NCBI GenBank assembly: GCA_902800055.1
Contig: CADCCW010000004.1
Location: 1-64,000 of the forward strand
Source of the DNA: an uncultured bacterium
GTDB lineage: Bacteria; Verrucomicrobiota; Kiritimatiellia; RFP12; UBA1067
Direction of reading: 5' to 3'
Length of the DNA stretch: 64,000 nucleotides
Shown here: positions 23,401 to 38,400 of the stretch, one piece after another
Layout of the letters: each line of letters starts with the position of its first letter
How positions within the stretch are numbered: the first letter of the stretch is position 1
Notes under the pieces: model-generated
Seen by the model: only the letters and a program-made list of their open reading frames with translations
Databases searched by the model: none
What the model was told of the DNA's origin: nothing
Made by a program: the position numbers and the translations under genes

Positions 23401-26400
23401 GCAGCAGGTCGCGGCGTCGATGGCGTTCGACCCCGTGGCGGTCGCCGCGGCGACGAACCCGGTCGAAGTCGCGGTCTACCTGCAGGACACCGACTGGAAC
23501 GACAACGGCGTCGCCGACCGGACCGAGAACATCAAGTCCGTGCCGGGCCTCACGCCGTCCGAGGCGCCGGAGTGGGAGGACGTCGACTGCGACGGCATCC
23601 CGGACCCGGACGACGAGGACCCCGTCTTCGACAGCTCGAAGAAGTCCGTCGAGGGCGACGTGATGGCCAAGGCGACGATCAAGATGCTGACGGTGAGGAT
23701 CGGCACGGTGGACCTGGAGACCAACTGGGTGACCTACGTCGTCTACGACCCCGAGGGCGAGCCGACCGCCGACCGCCTCGACGGCGACACGATCGTCATT
23801 CCGCGCGGCACGCAGGCGAGCGAGCTCAAGAGCCTCTACACGACGTACAGCTACGCGCGCAGGCAGACGAAGTCCTCGCCGCTCGGCATCGGCAGGGCGA
23901 CGGATCTCGCCGAGGGCGTCGTCTACGAGCACGAGTGGAGGGACGTCACGCTCGTCCACCACCAGGTCTACGGGCGCTTCGGCTTCGATCCGGACACGGC
24001 GAACGCGCTGACGCCGCAGACGAACTGGGTGAACACGGCGAGGTTCACCGCGCTCGACAAGTACATCGTCACCAACTACCTCTACGCGATCGGCGCAATC
24101 ACTGACCCCGCGTCTTTCGCCAGCTGGACTCTGAGCGCCGGCCGCGTCGACTTCGACTACGACGGCCTCACCGACGGCTGGGAGCTCTACACGATGTTCG
24201 GCACCAACGCCGTCCAGGCGCTCGACAAGACCGCCAAGGCCTCGGTCATCAACGCCTGGGTGGCGGGCGACCGCGACCTCGACGCCGACGACGACGGGCT
24301 TTCCAACCTCCACGAGTACAATGGTGGGGCCTCGCCTTCCGACCCGTGGAACAAGTACACGTTCGACTTCGGCACCCCGTTGCCGGGTGGAGCGTTGCCG
24401 CTTACTGACTATGAAGCCCGCCGCTTCGACATTGGCTCGGCGGAAAAGCAGCTTGCCGACGATGACAACGACGGCCTCTCGAACTGGGCGGAACTGCTCG
24501 CGACGCGCAACGGAGCGTTCGGCGAGTTCGACGTCAAGAAGGACTTCACCGTCACCAACCAGTTCGACTATTTCCGTACGAACGGGCTCGAAGGCGTCGC
24601 GCGCCGCTATGCCGGCTTCGTCGTGACCGACCACGACTTTGTCGGTGACACTTGGGAAGACGCGCGGGATCTCACGGTGGCAAACCGCTACGTCTACGAC
24701 GCGCACACCGACTACGACGACAACGGCTGGTCGCTCTGGAGCGAGGCGCAGGCCGCCGCCATGTGGAAGATAGAGGTGGTGACGAACTCCTACGACATGG
24801 GCGACGAGGTCTACACTTGGGTCTACACCAACGGCACCGAGTACGCTGGCACGCCGATTCCGAAGGTGAACCTCGTGGCCATCGGCGACGTCGGTGACAA
24901 GAACTATTCGTACCAGCAGGTCGAAAACGAGGGCACGACCAACGCGGTGACCAACACCGTCTGGGCGACGTATCCCGTCACGCTCAAGGCGTACCGCGGC
25001 AATGACCTTGGTAGCGCCTACAGAACGTTCTACGTGGACGGCACGGTGAAGGACGGCGTTCTCGTCGCCTCCTTCGACGGTGAGGGATTGGTGGAGGGCC
25101 TCAACACCTTCGTTCTTGAGAACGGCGATGCGTCCGGATTCTGCAAGGCGATGGTTGGCTTCGACCGCGTCGATCTCGAGATCTCCATTGATTCCGGCGA
25201 AAGCGTCATTCCACCGCGCACCGTCTACGGCTGGGGCGACGCGGTCTCCATCCGCCGCACGGAAATCAACGGCCGCACGTGCCCGATGCGTTATGTCTGG
25301 TCCGGCTCGGTCGACGGCTATGTCACGGCGGCGGACGTTCTCAAGTCCGGCGCCATCGACCTCGATGCGCGCTATCTGGTAGAGGACGCGGCGGCGATGG
25401 GCATCGCCAACACCAACATCGCGAGCGTGACTTATGAAGTCTCCGGCTGGTCCGGCCAGACGTTCGCCAAGACTTTCGCCGCGAAACGGCCGGTGGCGAT
25501 CCCGGTTTCGCCCGCCGTCGGCAAGGCGTACACGGTAAGGACGCGCAAGCCGGTCTTCGCGTTCGCGGGCCTTGACGGCGCCACCGCGTTTGCGCTGCAG
25601 ATCTCCACTTCCGAGGACGCGGCGGACGTCTTCCTCGCCACGACCAATCTCCTGCCTGCCGCCAACTCCGCTGGGAGCCGCATCTTCAAGAGCGATTGGC
25701 AGATTGGCGAGGGACTCGACCTCAACGACAGCTCCAACTACTTCTGGCGCGTCGTCGGTCTCAGCGCGAAGTGGCCTGAAGTCGAGGAGAGCGGAGCATC
25801 CGCGTGGGCCGAGTTCAAGACGTCCGTCGACTCTACGAAGGCGAACACCGGCTACGGCAAGATTGCGGCCGAGGTTCGCTACTACGGGGCGGCGACGAAC
25901 GACACCGCCAGCGTAATCGTGGGCGTCTGGCGCGACGCCGCCTTCGCGGGAACACCGGTGGCTATGAAGCACCTCGCGGCCGGCGACTTCGCCGCACTCG
26001 CGGTACAGAAGGAAGAGAGCGAATTCTTCAAGCCGACTGCGAGCGTGGAGTTCGACGGCATCGAGCCCGGCAACTACTACGTGATGGCCTACAACGATCT
26101 GAACGGCAACGGGAAGCGCGACGCTTGGGAGAGCTGGGGCTACCGGAACAAGGTGGGCTCCGACGATCCCGACCTCTATACGCCGGTCGCGCTCACCGTC
26201 GTCTCCACCAAGGCGGCGACCCCGACGGCGCTCGTCTTCATGGAGGATACCGACATCAACGACAACGGCATTCCCGACTGCGTAGAGGAGATTGACGATC
26301 CCGATCCCGAGTCCGAAGCCGGGGACTGGGATGGCGATGGTCTTGACGAGTCCGACGAAATCTGGAACGAGCATCTCTACGGCACCGATCCGCTCGTCTG

Positions 26401-29400
26401 GGACACGGACGGCGACGGTCTCCCCGACGGTTACGAGGTCTGGGCCGGACTCGACCCGGTCAGCGAGTACGACATCAGACTGACGCGCACCTATACCGAC
26501 ACCAACGATGTCGAGCAGACGTACACTTATCTGGCGTCTGCGGCGAAGGATGCGGTCGAGGGCGATGTGATGGCATACGCGATGATCAAGCGCAGGGCGC
26601 TTGTCGTCGCCGACGCAGTCGGCGGGGAGACCGTCACGCTCGTCGTCGATCCTGCCGACACGACGGACTACCGCGTCGGCGGCAAGCTGAAGGCCGGTGG
26701 CGTTACGAGCTTCGCGACCGCCGTGCCCTATGCGACGCTGCCTTCCGCCGACTGGAACGAATACACTGAGAAGGAGTACTACGTGCTCTCCACGAACGTC
26801 TACGAGGCGACGGACAACGACTTCGTGGCTGACGTCATCGACGAATTCGAGATCATGCTTGTACACTGGCAGGTGTACGGCGCGTTCGGCTTCGAGTCGG
26901 GCGTCGCGACGCCTGGCGATACGGAAGAGCGCGCGGACGGACAGGTCCATACGCGTCCGATGTACGGCATCGACAAGTACCTCGTCTCGAAGCTTCTCGG
27001 CGTCGAGGATGAGATGAACCTGAACCGCCGCTGGGGCAAGAGCTTGACCTGCCTCAAGCCCGGCGTCAGCGACTACGATGGCGACGCCATCCCGGACGGC
27101 TGGGAGCTTTATATGATGTTCCCGGGCGCTAAGTCCGGACATTTCGAGCCGGCGATGAATCCGTGGAAGGCATTCGACGGCTATGCGCTCGACGCCGGCA
27201 CGATGGTCTGGGACGGGCTTGAATACTACGACGGGGACGGCAATGCCCATGTGCTGGACGACGCCGACTGGACGCCGGCCGACTGGTACAACGGCGGCGC
27301 GAACGCGGCCTCGCCCTACACGGCGAACGACGGCAACACGTTCTACGCGGACATCGACGACAAGACGGCGCGCCAGTGGAACATCGAGTCGGTGACGAAC
27401 CAGCTTGCGGACGTTGATAACGACGGCCTCTCCAACATGGACGAGTACCTCGCCGCGCGCGACACGCTCGTGCCCGGAGCCGACGATCTAGACGTCAGGA
27501 ACAACTTCTCCAACGGCACGACCCTCGACTACTTCCGCACCAACGGAGTCTCCGGCGCCGAGCGCCGCTACCTCGGCGAGATCGCGACCGACCACGACTT
27601 CATCGAGGACTGGTACGAAGACTTCTACAACACCGACTCCGCCAGCCGCAACCGCTACGATGCGTACAACGACCGCGAGGAGGACGGATGGTCGAACTGG
27701 AGCGAGGCCCGCGCCGGCACCAACCCCGAGCTCTTCGGCACGCTCTCCCTCGTCCGCTACGACCTTACCGAGGACAATGTGGTCGCCGAGTATCCGATCC
27801 CCACCATCGGCGTGACGCTCACCTACCAGACGATGGATACGTTCGATAGCTCCATCGTCTTGAAGGCGTGGCACGGCGACACGGCGGCGGGGACGCCCGA
27901 CGCGGTTTGGACCGTGTCTGGTGCGGCGAACGGATCGACGATCAGCAAGCGCTTCCTCGGCCTCAACCCGAACCGCAGGGTCGACTTCAACATTGGCCCG
28001 GGCGACATCGCCGAGCACCATGTCAAGATCCGCTGGTACGACCCAGACTACTACATCGAAACTATCAACTATGAAACGAACGGCACGATAAAGTCGATCG
28101 TCTACACCATCCATGACATCGACTCCTCGCGCTGGTCGACACCGCCATACTTCGGCGATGACGTGCTGGATCAGTCCAACGGCAAGTACACTGCAGCGAT
28201 TCCCGGCGGTTGGGTGAACTACAAGACCGGAGACATCTCAATCGACTTCTCCGATCCCGCCTACCGGGACACCGACTACACCTACCACGAGAGGGTCGAC
28301 GACAACCAGAAGATCATTCACCACTGGAACCTCACGCGCTCGTTCTTCAACGTCGAGTACATGAGCCGCATCGTCTCGAGCGGCAACCGCAAGACGTTCT
28401 CGCTCTCCAAGCCGATGGAGGCCGACGCGAACTCCAAGGGCCGCCTCGTCGAGGGCAGGACGATCTTCATCGCCTTCGCTGATGTGAACGGCAACGGCGT
28501 GCTGGATCCCGGCGAGCCCTTCGGCTACCAGAAGGGCGTCGAGGTCGGCTGGGACAAGGTCGCCGATTTGAGGATTGAACTCACCGACGAGGCGCCGGCG
28601 CTGCCGCGCGTCGCTCTCGGAGGCATTTCCTCCAACGCCTGGCTGAGCATTCGTCGCCAGGTGGTGAATGATTCCGTCCGCAGAGGTATAGAGAAGGTCG
28701 TCTGGACCGGCCGTGCGCCGTCGTCCGGCAGCCTGACCGAGGCCGACATCCTGCTGGAAGCGGGTGGTTACGTGTTCGACGGCAGTCTTACGAACGATGC
28801 CGTCAAGGCCGGCCTCGGACAGGTCTACAGCTCCTGCTACGGCCTCTATGCCGACGGCGACCTGATTGCAGCCTTTACCAACGTCTTCGACCTGGCGCGC
28901 GATGTGCCGGTGCCGGTCTCGCCGAGCGATAAAAACGGCTATCTTGTCCGCACGGCAAGGCCGACATTCGTCTTCAACGGCGACCGTTCGAAGTACACGG
29001 CGTTCGCAATCCAGATTGCCGACGCGGCAGGCGACGTCGTCTGGACGTCGACAACCAACGTGTTCCCGGCCGCTACCGCCTCTGGCAGCGAATATGTCGC
29101 CCCCGTCTACATCGGCCAGGGCCAGTTGCTCGCCGACGGCACGAACTACCTCTGGCGCGTCGCGCAGTTCAACAGCAAGTTCCCGACGGCCGAGGACGAC
29201 GCCGACTGGAGCGATTGGACTCCGTTCAAGACCGCCGTCGATTCGACGGACGGCGATACGGGCTACGGCAAGCTCTCCGCTGAGATCCGCTACTACGGCG
29301 CCGCGACCTCCGCGCTGACGAACGTGATCGTGGGTGTCTATGATACGGCCGACTTCACGGGCGAGCCGATTGCGAAGGCGACGCTTCTCGGCGACGGCAC

Positions 29401-32400
29401 CGTGCAGGATCTCGCGAGGATTCCCGACGCTGGCAAGGGCTTCATGAACATCGAGACAAATGTCGTCTTCGACGGCGTCTCGGCCGGTCCCCGCTATGTC
29501 ATGGCGTACATCGACGTGAACGGCAACGGCCGCCGCGACCGCTACGAGCCGTGGGGCTACTACAACAACGTCGGCACCGATACCAAGGCGCTCTACACGC
29601 CGATGTCGCTGGCCGTCAGCGCGGCCAAGGCGGATGCACCGAGCTGCATCGTCTTCATCGAGGACACCGATGTCAACGACAACGGCATCCCGGACAGCGC
29701 CGAAGACACGTCGTCCTGGACGGATCCGCTTCCCGCCAGCGCCGATCTCACCGACGCCGATGGCGACGGGCTGACTGCATTTGACGAAATCAACCTCTAC
29801 GGCACCAATCCGTACTGCGCGGACACCGACGGCGACGGCATGGACGACGGCTGGGAAGTCGCGAACGGGCTGAACCCGCGCGTGGACGACTCGGATGTTG
29901 TCGGTGCCGACGATGTCATGGCCTATGCCGAGGTTGAGGCGCAGATTGCGGTTTCGAACGACACGGTCTATGTGGTGATGACGGTTGTTGATGGATACGG
30001 CAAGGTCGTCGCGACGAACCTCTACGACACGTTCACGCTGGGCGACGGCAGGATCGCGGTCGGCAAGAAGTCCGACGCGGTGGTGGTGCCTGGACAGTTC
30101 TATGCGACGATTTCCACGAACGTGGTGCTGATCCACTCCGCCGTCTACGACTGGTTCGGCTTCGATCCGACCACGGCGAATCCGCGCGCCACCGAGGCGG
30201 ATGACGAAGGCGGCGAGGGCGGCGACGGCCTCGGCCGGAACACGGTTCCGTTCACCGCGTATTGGAAATTCGTCACTGAAAAGCACTACCTCAAGGGACT
30301 CTTCGGGGTCGACTGGTCGCTCAAGACCGCAGCGATTGATTCCAACGCCAACGGTCTGCCAGACGGCTGGGAGCTCTATGTCGCGTTCGCCACCAAGACG
30401 GTCGATCCGAACACCAACACCGGCTTCCCGCTCGCCGGCGACATACTGGTCGACGCCATCGCCAACTTCAACGAAGGCGTCGACGAGTCCGATCCGTGGA
30501 ACCGGTACTACTTCTACGAGCAGCTTGGCAGCACGAATGGCGTAGTCCGCTACACCAATGCGGAGGCGCGCAAGTACGATCTCGCCAACGGCGACCTCAC
30601 CAATGACGAGGACTTCGACGGGCTCTCCAACTACTCCGAGTTCCTCGCCTCGAAGTTGACGCCTGCCATTGAACTGGATGTCACCAATCCCGTCACCGAC
30701 GGCGTGACCCCGGACTACTTCCGCAAGGCCGGCGACGACTATATGGGCCTCCTCTTCAACGGCGGCGAGTTCATCGAACCGGAACTGCGGAGGGTGATGG
30801 GCATCGCCACGCAGACTGGTGCCGGTACGCAAGACTACAAGGACACCGGCTGGGATGCTTGGGCGACGGCGCGCTACTCCATCTACAACATGGATCAGAC
30901 CGTCGACATCTCCGGCGTCGTGAGCGACGAGTTGATGCTCCTTATTCGCTACTGGAATGTGATCAGGCCCGGCGAGTTCACGGGCACGACCGTGAAAGAA
31001 GCTCTGGACTTCTTCCATGAGGTCTGGGAAGGCGTCATCCGCCTGATCGACAGCGAGGGCAACATCCTAATCGACGGCAAGGACGCGAGCGTGAGCGGTC
31101 CCGGCACCATTCATCAGGCAGACGCCGCGCAGACGACCACGCAGGTCGTGGCCTTCTTCGGCGGCCAGGCGAAGATGGAGGAGGTCATCGCCCGGAACAA
31201 GAAGGACATCGCGGCGGACCAGATCGTCAAGCCGGAGCCGGAAGTCAAGCTCTTGCTCAAGTACGCCGGCAACGGATCGCACAATGTCGTCATCGAGGCA
31301 TACCAGCTCAACCCGGCGTATCCAGAATACGGCGAGCAGATGACGGCGCAGTGGACGACGCCGGTGACGTTCTCCGCAGGCATCGCGCAGACTGTTCTCG
31401 CCACGACCCCGGCGTCCGGCGCGCTCCTGCAGGGTCCGGCGCGGTTCGTCGCGTACATCGACCGGGACGGCAGCAACTCGCTCTCCGCCGGCGACACGTA
31501 CGGCTCGACGACGCGCGAAGTCGGCTACCTCGGCTGCGACCTCGAGATAGCGCTCGGCGCGGCGAATCCGGCGCTCCCGGCGCTGCGCCTCGCCGACGGC
31601 ACGAATGCTGTCAACACGATTGCACTCGTCCGCACGGCGATCAACGGCAAGCCGCTCTACAATAACGCCAAGGGCGTGTTCATCGTCCAGTTCCCGAACA
31701 ACGCCGCGCGCGAGTCGCTCTATCCCGACGAATACGACTCGGGCAGCTACATCGGCATCGACCAGGGGCTCGCGGTGATCGAGAACATCAAGGACGAAAA
31801 CGGCGTCGTCACGAACGGCATCGAGAGCGTGACCTACGAGGTGCTGCGGCTTACCCCCTACGAAATCGCGGGGCTCTCGGTCTCCAACCTCAACCACTAC
31901 ATCCTGGTCGAGACGAACGGCGAGACGTCCGTCGTCTCCAACATCGTGGACCAGTCGGTGAACGAGGAGGTGACGATCAAGTACTCGCTCGAGCGCGACG
32001 TCGCGAAATCCATTGCGTGCGCGGGCTCGACGGCGGACAACTTCACGTTCACCTTCACGGTGCCGACCGACACCGCGAACACGAAGTTCTGGCTGAAGGT
32101 GGCTTCCGGCGGCGAGACGAACGTCCTCGGCGGGACGAAGGGCTTCATCCTGAACGACATCCGCGACGGCGTGGTCGTCCTCGACAAGGCATGGTTCGGG
32201 AAGAACAACGTCGCGGTTCCGACGGGGCTCGTCAAGTTCGGCGTGGTCTTGGGCAACGACAGGTATGGCAGGCCCAAGGACGGCTCCTCCGACTGGGACT
32301 GCGCGATGGCCGAGACGATCGTCAACGAGGGCGCGTCCTTCGACGGCAGGCTCGCGGTCGTGGTCAAGCACCCGACGGCGACGCTTGGCTCGAAGTTGAC

Positions 32401-35400
32401 GATTGCGGCGTACGAGAGCGCAGACCTCGCGAACGCGGTCGCGGCCACGAACAGTGTTGCCGCCGGCACGGCGGTGGAGCTTACGGGTCTTCGTCCCGGA
32501 GTGAGCTACTACGTCGCCGCGTGGTACGTCAACGACGAGAACGACGGTCGCGGCAGCGACAGGAACGGCAACAAGTACCGCATGCCCTACGATACCTGGG
32601 GCTACTATTGCAGGCTCGACGTCACGAACGCGCTTGGAGTCGCGTCGTCGATGGCGTTCGATCCGGTGGCGGTCATCGCGGCGACGAATGCGGCCGAGGT
32701 CACAATCTATCTGCAAGACACCGATTGGAACGCCAACAACATCGTCGACCGCACGGAGGACTTCCGCGCCATCAACGGCGATTACGACCGCTCGGTCGAG
32801 CCTAAGTACGGCTTCGACATCGCAGGCATCGACGAGGTGGAGCTCTTCAGCGACGCGGGCGAGAACGATGTCTTTGCCTACGCGGAGGTTCCGTTCTATT
32901 GCGTGATGGCGAATGTCGGCGGCGTCGAGACCTGGTTCGCGGTGACCAACCTCGAGGAGGAGACGGTCTCCGACAAGATCGTCCCGGGCATTCCGGTCGG
33001 CGCGTCGCTCAAGGATCTCGTCACGCTCAAGGCGACATATTTCTACGACTTCGGCAAGGCGAAGCCCACCCGCCTCGCACTTGGCACGAATGTCGTCTGG
33101 ACCGGAGAGGAGAAGGTGGTGAAGGCGGTGGAGCAGAAGTCGCTCATCCTCGTCCACGGACAGGTGTACGACTGCTTCAAGTTCAACCCGAACACGGCCA
33201 ATGGACGCATCGCAAAGTCGGATTGGGCGAACACCCGCTCGTTCACGAGCGCGGACAAGAACTACGTCACCAACTATCTCGCGAACGTCCTCGGCGAGAC
33301 CGACGTCTCCGGCAAGGCGCTTCCGATCGACTATCCTGACGCGGACGTGGTCGCGAACGGCCGCGGCGACGGCATCCTCGATGGCTGGGAGCTCTACGTG
33401 AAGCACAGTCCGTGGGACTTCAACGACCGCACGAGCGATGTCGACGGCGACGGTCTCGACCTCCTCCACGAGTACGACGGCGGCTTCGAGCCGACGGATC
33501 CGTGGGATGCGTACTCGGTGTACAACAACTTCTTCGAGAACGGACTGCTCCTGCCGGGCACGCCCAAGTTCAACGACTCCGGGGCGCGCAGGTTCGGCAT
33601 TGCCCAGACCGACATCAACAACGATGACGACAACGACCTCCTCACCAACCTCCAGGAGATCCAGGCGTACTACTACGACCGGACGGCTCTTGACGACATT
33701 GATCCGGAGAAGGCGTGGTCGGACGGCGCGACCCCGGACTACTTCCGTGCGGCCGGCGACACCTACCTCGGCCTCCTCTTCAACGGCGGCGAGTTTATCG
33801 AGCCGGAACTGCGCAAGGCAATGGGCGTTGAAGCGCTCGTCAGGAACGGCACGCGCGACTACAAGCTGAAGGGATGGGACGCCTGGTCGACGGCAAGGTA
33901 CTCTATCCTGAACAAGGAGCAAACAGTCAACATCGAAGGCGTGGTCAGCGACGAGCTGATGCTCCTTATCCGCTACTGGAACGTGGTCCGCCCAGGCGAG
34001 TTCACCGGAACGACCGTAAAGGAAGCGATGGACTTCTTCCACGAGACCTGGGAAGGAGTGGTTCGCCTCATCGACAGCGAAGGCAACGTCCTCATCGAAG
34101 CTAAGAACGCGGGTGTGCAAGGCCCCGGCACCATCCATGTCGCCGACGCCGCGCAGACGACCACGCAGGTTGTGGCCTTCTTTGGCGGGCAGAGGAAGAT
34201 GGAAGAGACGATAGCGAAGAACAAGAAGAGCATTACCGCCGACGAAATCGTCACGCCGGAGCCAGAGGTCGAGTTGGCGCTCAAGTACGCGGGCAATGAA
34301 TCTTACAATGTCGTCATCGAGGCGTGGCAGACCAGTCTGGCGTATCCAGAATACGGCGAGCAGCTGACGGCGAGGTGGACGACGCCGGTGACGTTCTCCG
34401 CGGGCATTGCGCAGACTGTTCTCGCCACGACTCCGGCGGCAGGCGCACTCCTGCAGGGCCCGGCGAAGTTCGTCGCCTACATCGACCAGGACGGCAGCGA
34501 TTCGCTCACCGCTGGGGACATCTTCGGCGAGACGGAGACGATTGTCGGGTACCTCGGCGCGAAGGTCGCAATCAGGATGGGCGGCTACAGCGACTACTCC
34601 TATCCGCTTGCCCGGGTTCAGTCCACGAACGACCATTCCGTCGTCGCACTGGTCTGCTCCAAGATCAACGGCATTCCGTTGTATCGCGATGCGTATGGCG
34701 CAGCGTACTTCTATCTGCCGAACAACGCCGCGCGCGAGGTGCTTTATCCTAGCGAATTCTGCACGGACGATTACACCGGTCTCGACAAGTTCCTCCAGAA
34801 GAAGAGCGAACTTGTTGGAGGAGTCGAGAAGGTCGAGGAGGTGACATATGAGATTCTCCGTCTCAACGTTGTCGACCTTGCCAACCTCAGCGTGACGAAC
34901 CTCAACAACTACATGATCATCTCGAACGACATCGCGGTTGCCTACGGACCGTTCAACGTCAACGAGGAACTGACGATTCGCTACTCCAATACCCGCGACA
35001 AGGCGGATGTCTGGGGTGTCGCCGACGCGGTGGACGGCAACGCTACGGTCTCGTTCACGATTCCGACGGACGGCTACGCCAATATGAGATTCTGGCTAAA
35101 GGTCAACGGAACAGACTATGACGGCAAGAACGGCTGTGGGTTCTTGATTCCGCCGGCCGCAGACGGCGTCGTAATCCTCGATCAGGACTGGTTCGATGAA
35201 AACAACATCAGCTTCAATGCCGGCGAGAACAGCGTCAAGGTGCTGCTCGGCAACGACAAGTACGACTATTCCAACGCCAATGACGGTGACTGGTCCAACG
35301 AAGCTAGGTTTAAAGTAAATGCCGCGGCTGAACGCACGGGCAAGCTCGCGGTCGTGGTGAAGCATCCGACGGCAGCCAACCTTGACGCGAAGCTGACGGT

Positions 35401-38400
35401 TGCGGCGTACGAGAGCGCGGATCTCGCGAAACCAGTCTCGATCACGCAAAATGCCGCTGCCAATACCGCAGTGCAGCTTGGTGGCCTGAGGCCCGGAGCG
35501 AAGTACTACATAGCCGCGTGGTATGTGAAGGATCCGGCGGACGGGCGTCCCGCCTCCGGCGAGGTTCGCATGCCCTACGACAGCTGGGGCTACTACTGCA
35601 ACCTGACGCATACCAACGCGCTCCAGATCGCCAGCACCTACGGCTTTGACCCGGTGGCGGTGACTGCGGCCGCGAACCCGGTCGAGGTAGTGGTCTGGCT
35701 GCAGGACACCGACTACAACGACAACGACATTGCCGACCGCGAAGAGGACTTCCTCGATGTGTTCACGCCGTATGAGCGCGAGCTGATTGTGGAATATGGC
35801 TTCCACATCGAGGGCGCGGCGGATGTCAATACGTCGTCTGGCACCTCTGGCGAAACGGTCGAGGCCATGGCCTTTGCGAAGGTGCCTTACGAACTTATCG
35901 CCGTCACCAACATGGTTGGCAAGAAGGTGGAGGTCGTCTGGTATGCGATTGTGCCCGATCCGTCGTCGCCGTCCGCTGACGGCTCCGGAGTCAAGGTGGG
36001 CGATTCGCTTGCCGATCTCTCCCAGCGCTCCGATCTCAAGCTCGCCTCCGTTTACTTCTACGGCGACGAGCTGGCGCTCGGCTCCAACGTGACCTTCTCG
36101 GCCGATTCGCCGCTAAAGGTGACGGAGACGAAGGTCGAGGATCTCGTCCTCGTCCATGCGCAGGTGCTGGACCGCTTTGGCTTCGATCCGGCGACCGCCA
36201 ACGGCTCGCTTGCCGCTGCCGACCGCGTCAATTCGAAGGAGGTTACCGCGTATGACAAGGGCAAGTATCTTGAGGCATACCTCATCAACGTGCTCGGCGT
36301 CACCAACTATACGGACTACGTGCTTAGCAAGACATCCGATGACGGCGATCCCGTCGAGGGCGGCATGGGCGATGGCCTGGTCGATGTCTGGGAGCTCTAC
36401 GCAATGTTCAAGCCGGACGGCGTGCAGGATGGCCTGATCGGCACCGTGGACGACCTCTCCGATCCCAGCGTGGTGCTCTCGCCGTGGAACTATGACGACC
36501 GCAACGCCGACGCCGACGGCGACGGCCTCGCCAACATCGACGAGTATGACGGCGGCAATTCGCCGACCAACCCCTACGACGCCGACACCGACGGCGACGG
36601 AATCACCGACCTCTACGCATGGCAGTACGTGCTCAAGGGCGGCGAGGCCGACGGCGACACCGACGGCGACCGGCTCTCCAACTACGCCGAGTACCTCATC
36701 AGCGAGGTCTTCCAGTTCTGCGACCTCGATCCGCGCAACCCGAAGACGGACGGCGCGTGCGTCGACTACTTCCGCAAGGTTGGCAACCTCTACCTCGGCG
36801 AGCTCTTCACCGACCACGACCAGGTCTCCGACCGCTGGGAGGCGCAGTATGCGACCGAGAAGTCCAATACCGGCGACATCTGGGCGAACCGCTACGTCTA
36901 CGATCCCGAGAAGGACCTCGACGGCGACGGCTGGTCGAACTACGCCGAGTCCAGGGCTGGCACGCGCCCCGACAAGGTTACCGTCCCCGGCATCGACGAG
37001 GAGACGCTGGCCGAGCACCCGATCCCGGTCATCGAGGCGACGGTCGTCTACAACGGCAACACCCACGACGGTCTCGCCCCGATCACCGGCCCGATCGTCT
37101 TCCGCGCCTGGAACCAGAAGACCGACGAGGCGATGATGCATGCCCCCGACGCCATCTGGACGACGCCCGGGAGCATCTCGACCACCTCGGGCGGGTCCGA
37201 AGACTCCTCGTCGCTCCTGTCTGCCAAGAAGTACCTTGGCCGCAAGCCGTCGGGCCGCATGGTCTACAGCCTCGGCCCGGGCGCGGTGACGCCCGGCTCG
37301 GTGAAGATCTACTTCCGCGATCCCGAGTTCCGCCGCGCGGTGGTGCGCGGCGGCGAGGAGATCTCCGTCTCCGACGCCGGCGTCGCGCAGGCGAGCTGGT
37401 ACCCGCTCGTGCAGGACAAGAACGGTGTGCTCGTTACCTCCATCACCAACCAGACTGCGGTTGCGGTGGGCTCGGTCGACTACACCACCGGCATGATTGA
37501 GATCGACTTCGGCTCCGCTGTGCTCTGCGGCAGCGTCTACGCCCAGATGATCAACGCGACGGCCGGCAACGAAAAGCTCGACTCCGACATCACCCACGCG
37601 CTCCAGTACTACAACTGCGAGAAGCTCGATCTCGACGCGAGCTACGTGAAGATCGGCTACGCGCGTACTCGCGTCGGAACCAACATCGGCGGCGTCTACT
37701 ACCTTGGCGATCCCGACGACCCGGCCAGCAGCGACACGAATGGCGGCACCGGCGGCGGTGATGAATCCACCGCCAACCTCAGCGCCTCGAGCCACGGCTA
37801 CGTGCGCGAGGGCCTGAACAGCTTCGTCGTGTTCGCCGACCAGGACGGCGATGGCGACTACACGCCCGGCGAGCCGTTCGGGTTTGTGCGCGACGTCGAC
37901 GTCGGCTGGCAGGGCGCTAAGTTCACGGTCGAGCTCACCGAGACCTCGCCGGTCTTCGCCCGCGTCAACGTGAAGACCGAGGATAACGACCGCGTCAGAC
38001 TCTACGGCGTCTACAGCGACACGATGTACATCACCAACGTCAACGACCTCGCCGTCGCCCAGAGCGCCGACGACGCGGCCCTGACCTCCGGCGGTCGCTA
38101 CGTCCACGTCCGGGTCGACCGCTACTCCGTCAACGGCGTGCCGCTCGGCATCGGCAAGGGCAAGGTCAACCTCGACGACCGCATCCTGGTCGACAAGTAC
38201 ATCGACGGCGACGTCCGCAGCCTCCTCCACGAGGGCGACTTCCTCCGCGAAGGCGAGTACGACATCGACTGGTCGCACTTCGCCGATGAGGTATACTTCA
38301 GCGAGCTGAGCGACCTCTACGGCGGCGACCCGATCGAGATGGCCTACCGCATTGTGGTCGACAACTCGCTCCACATCAGCCCGCTCACCAACAACCTCTC

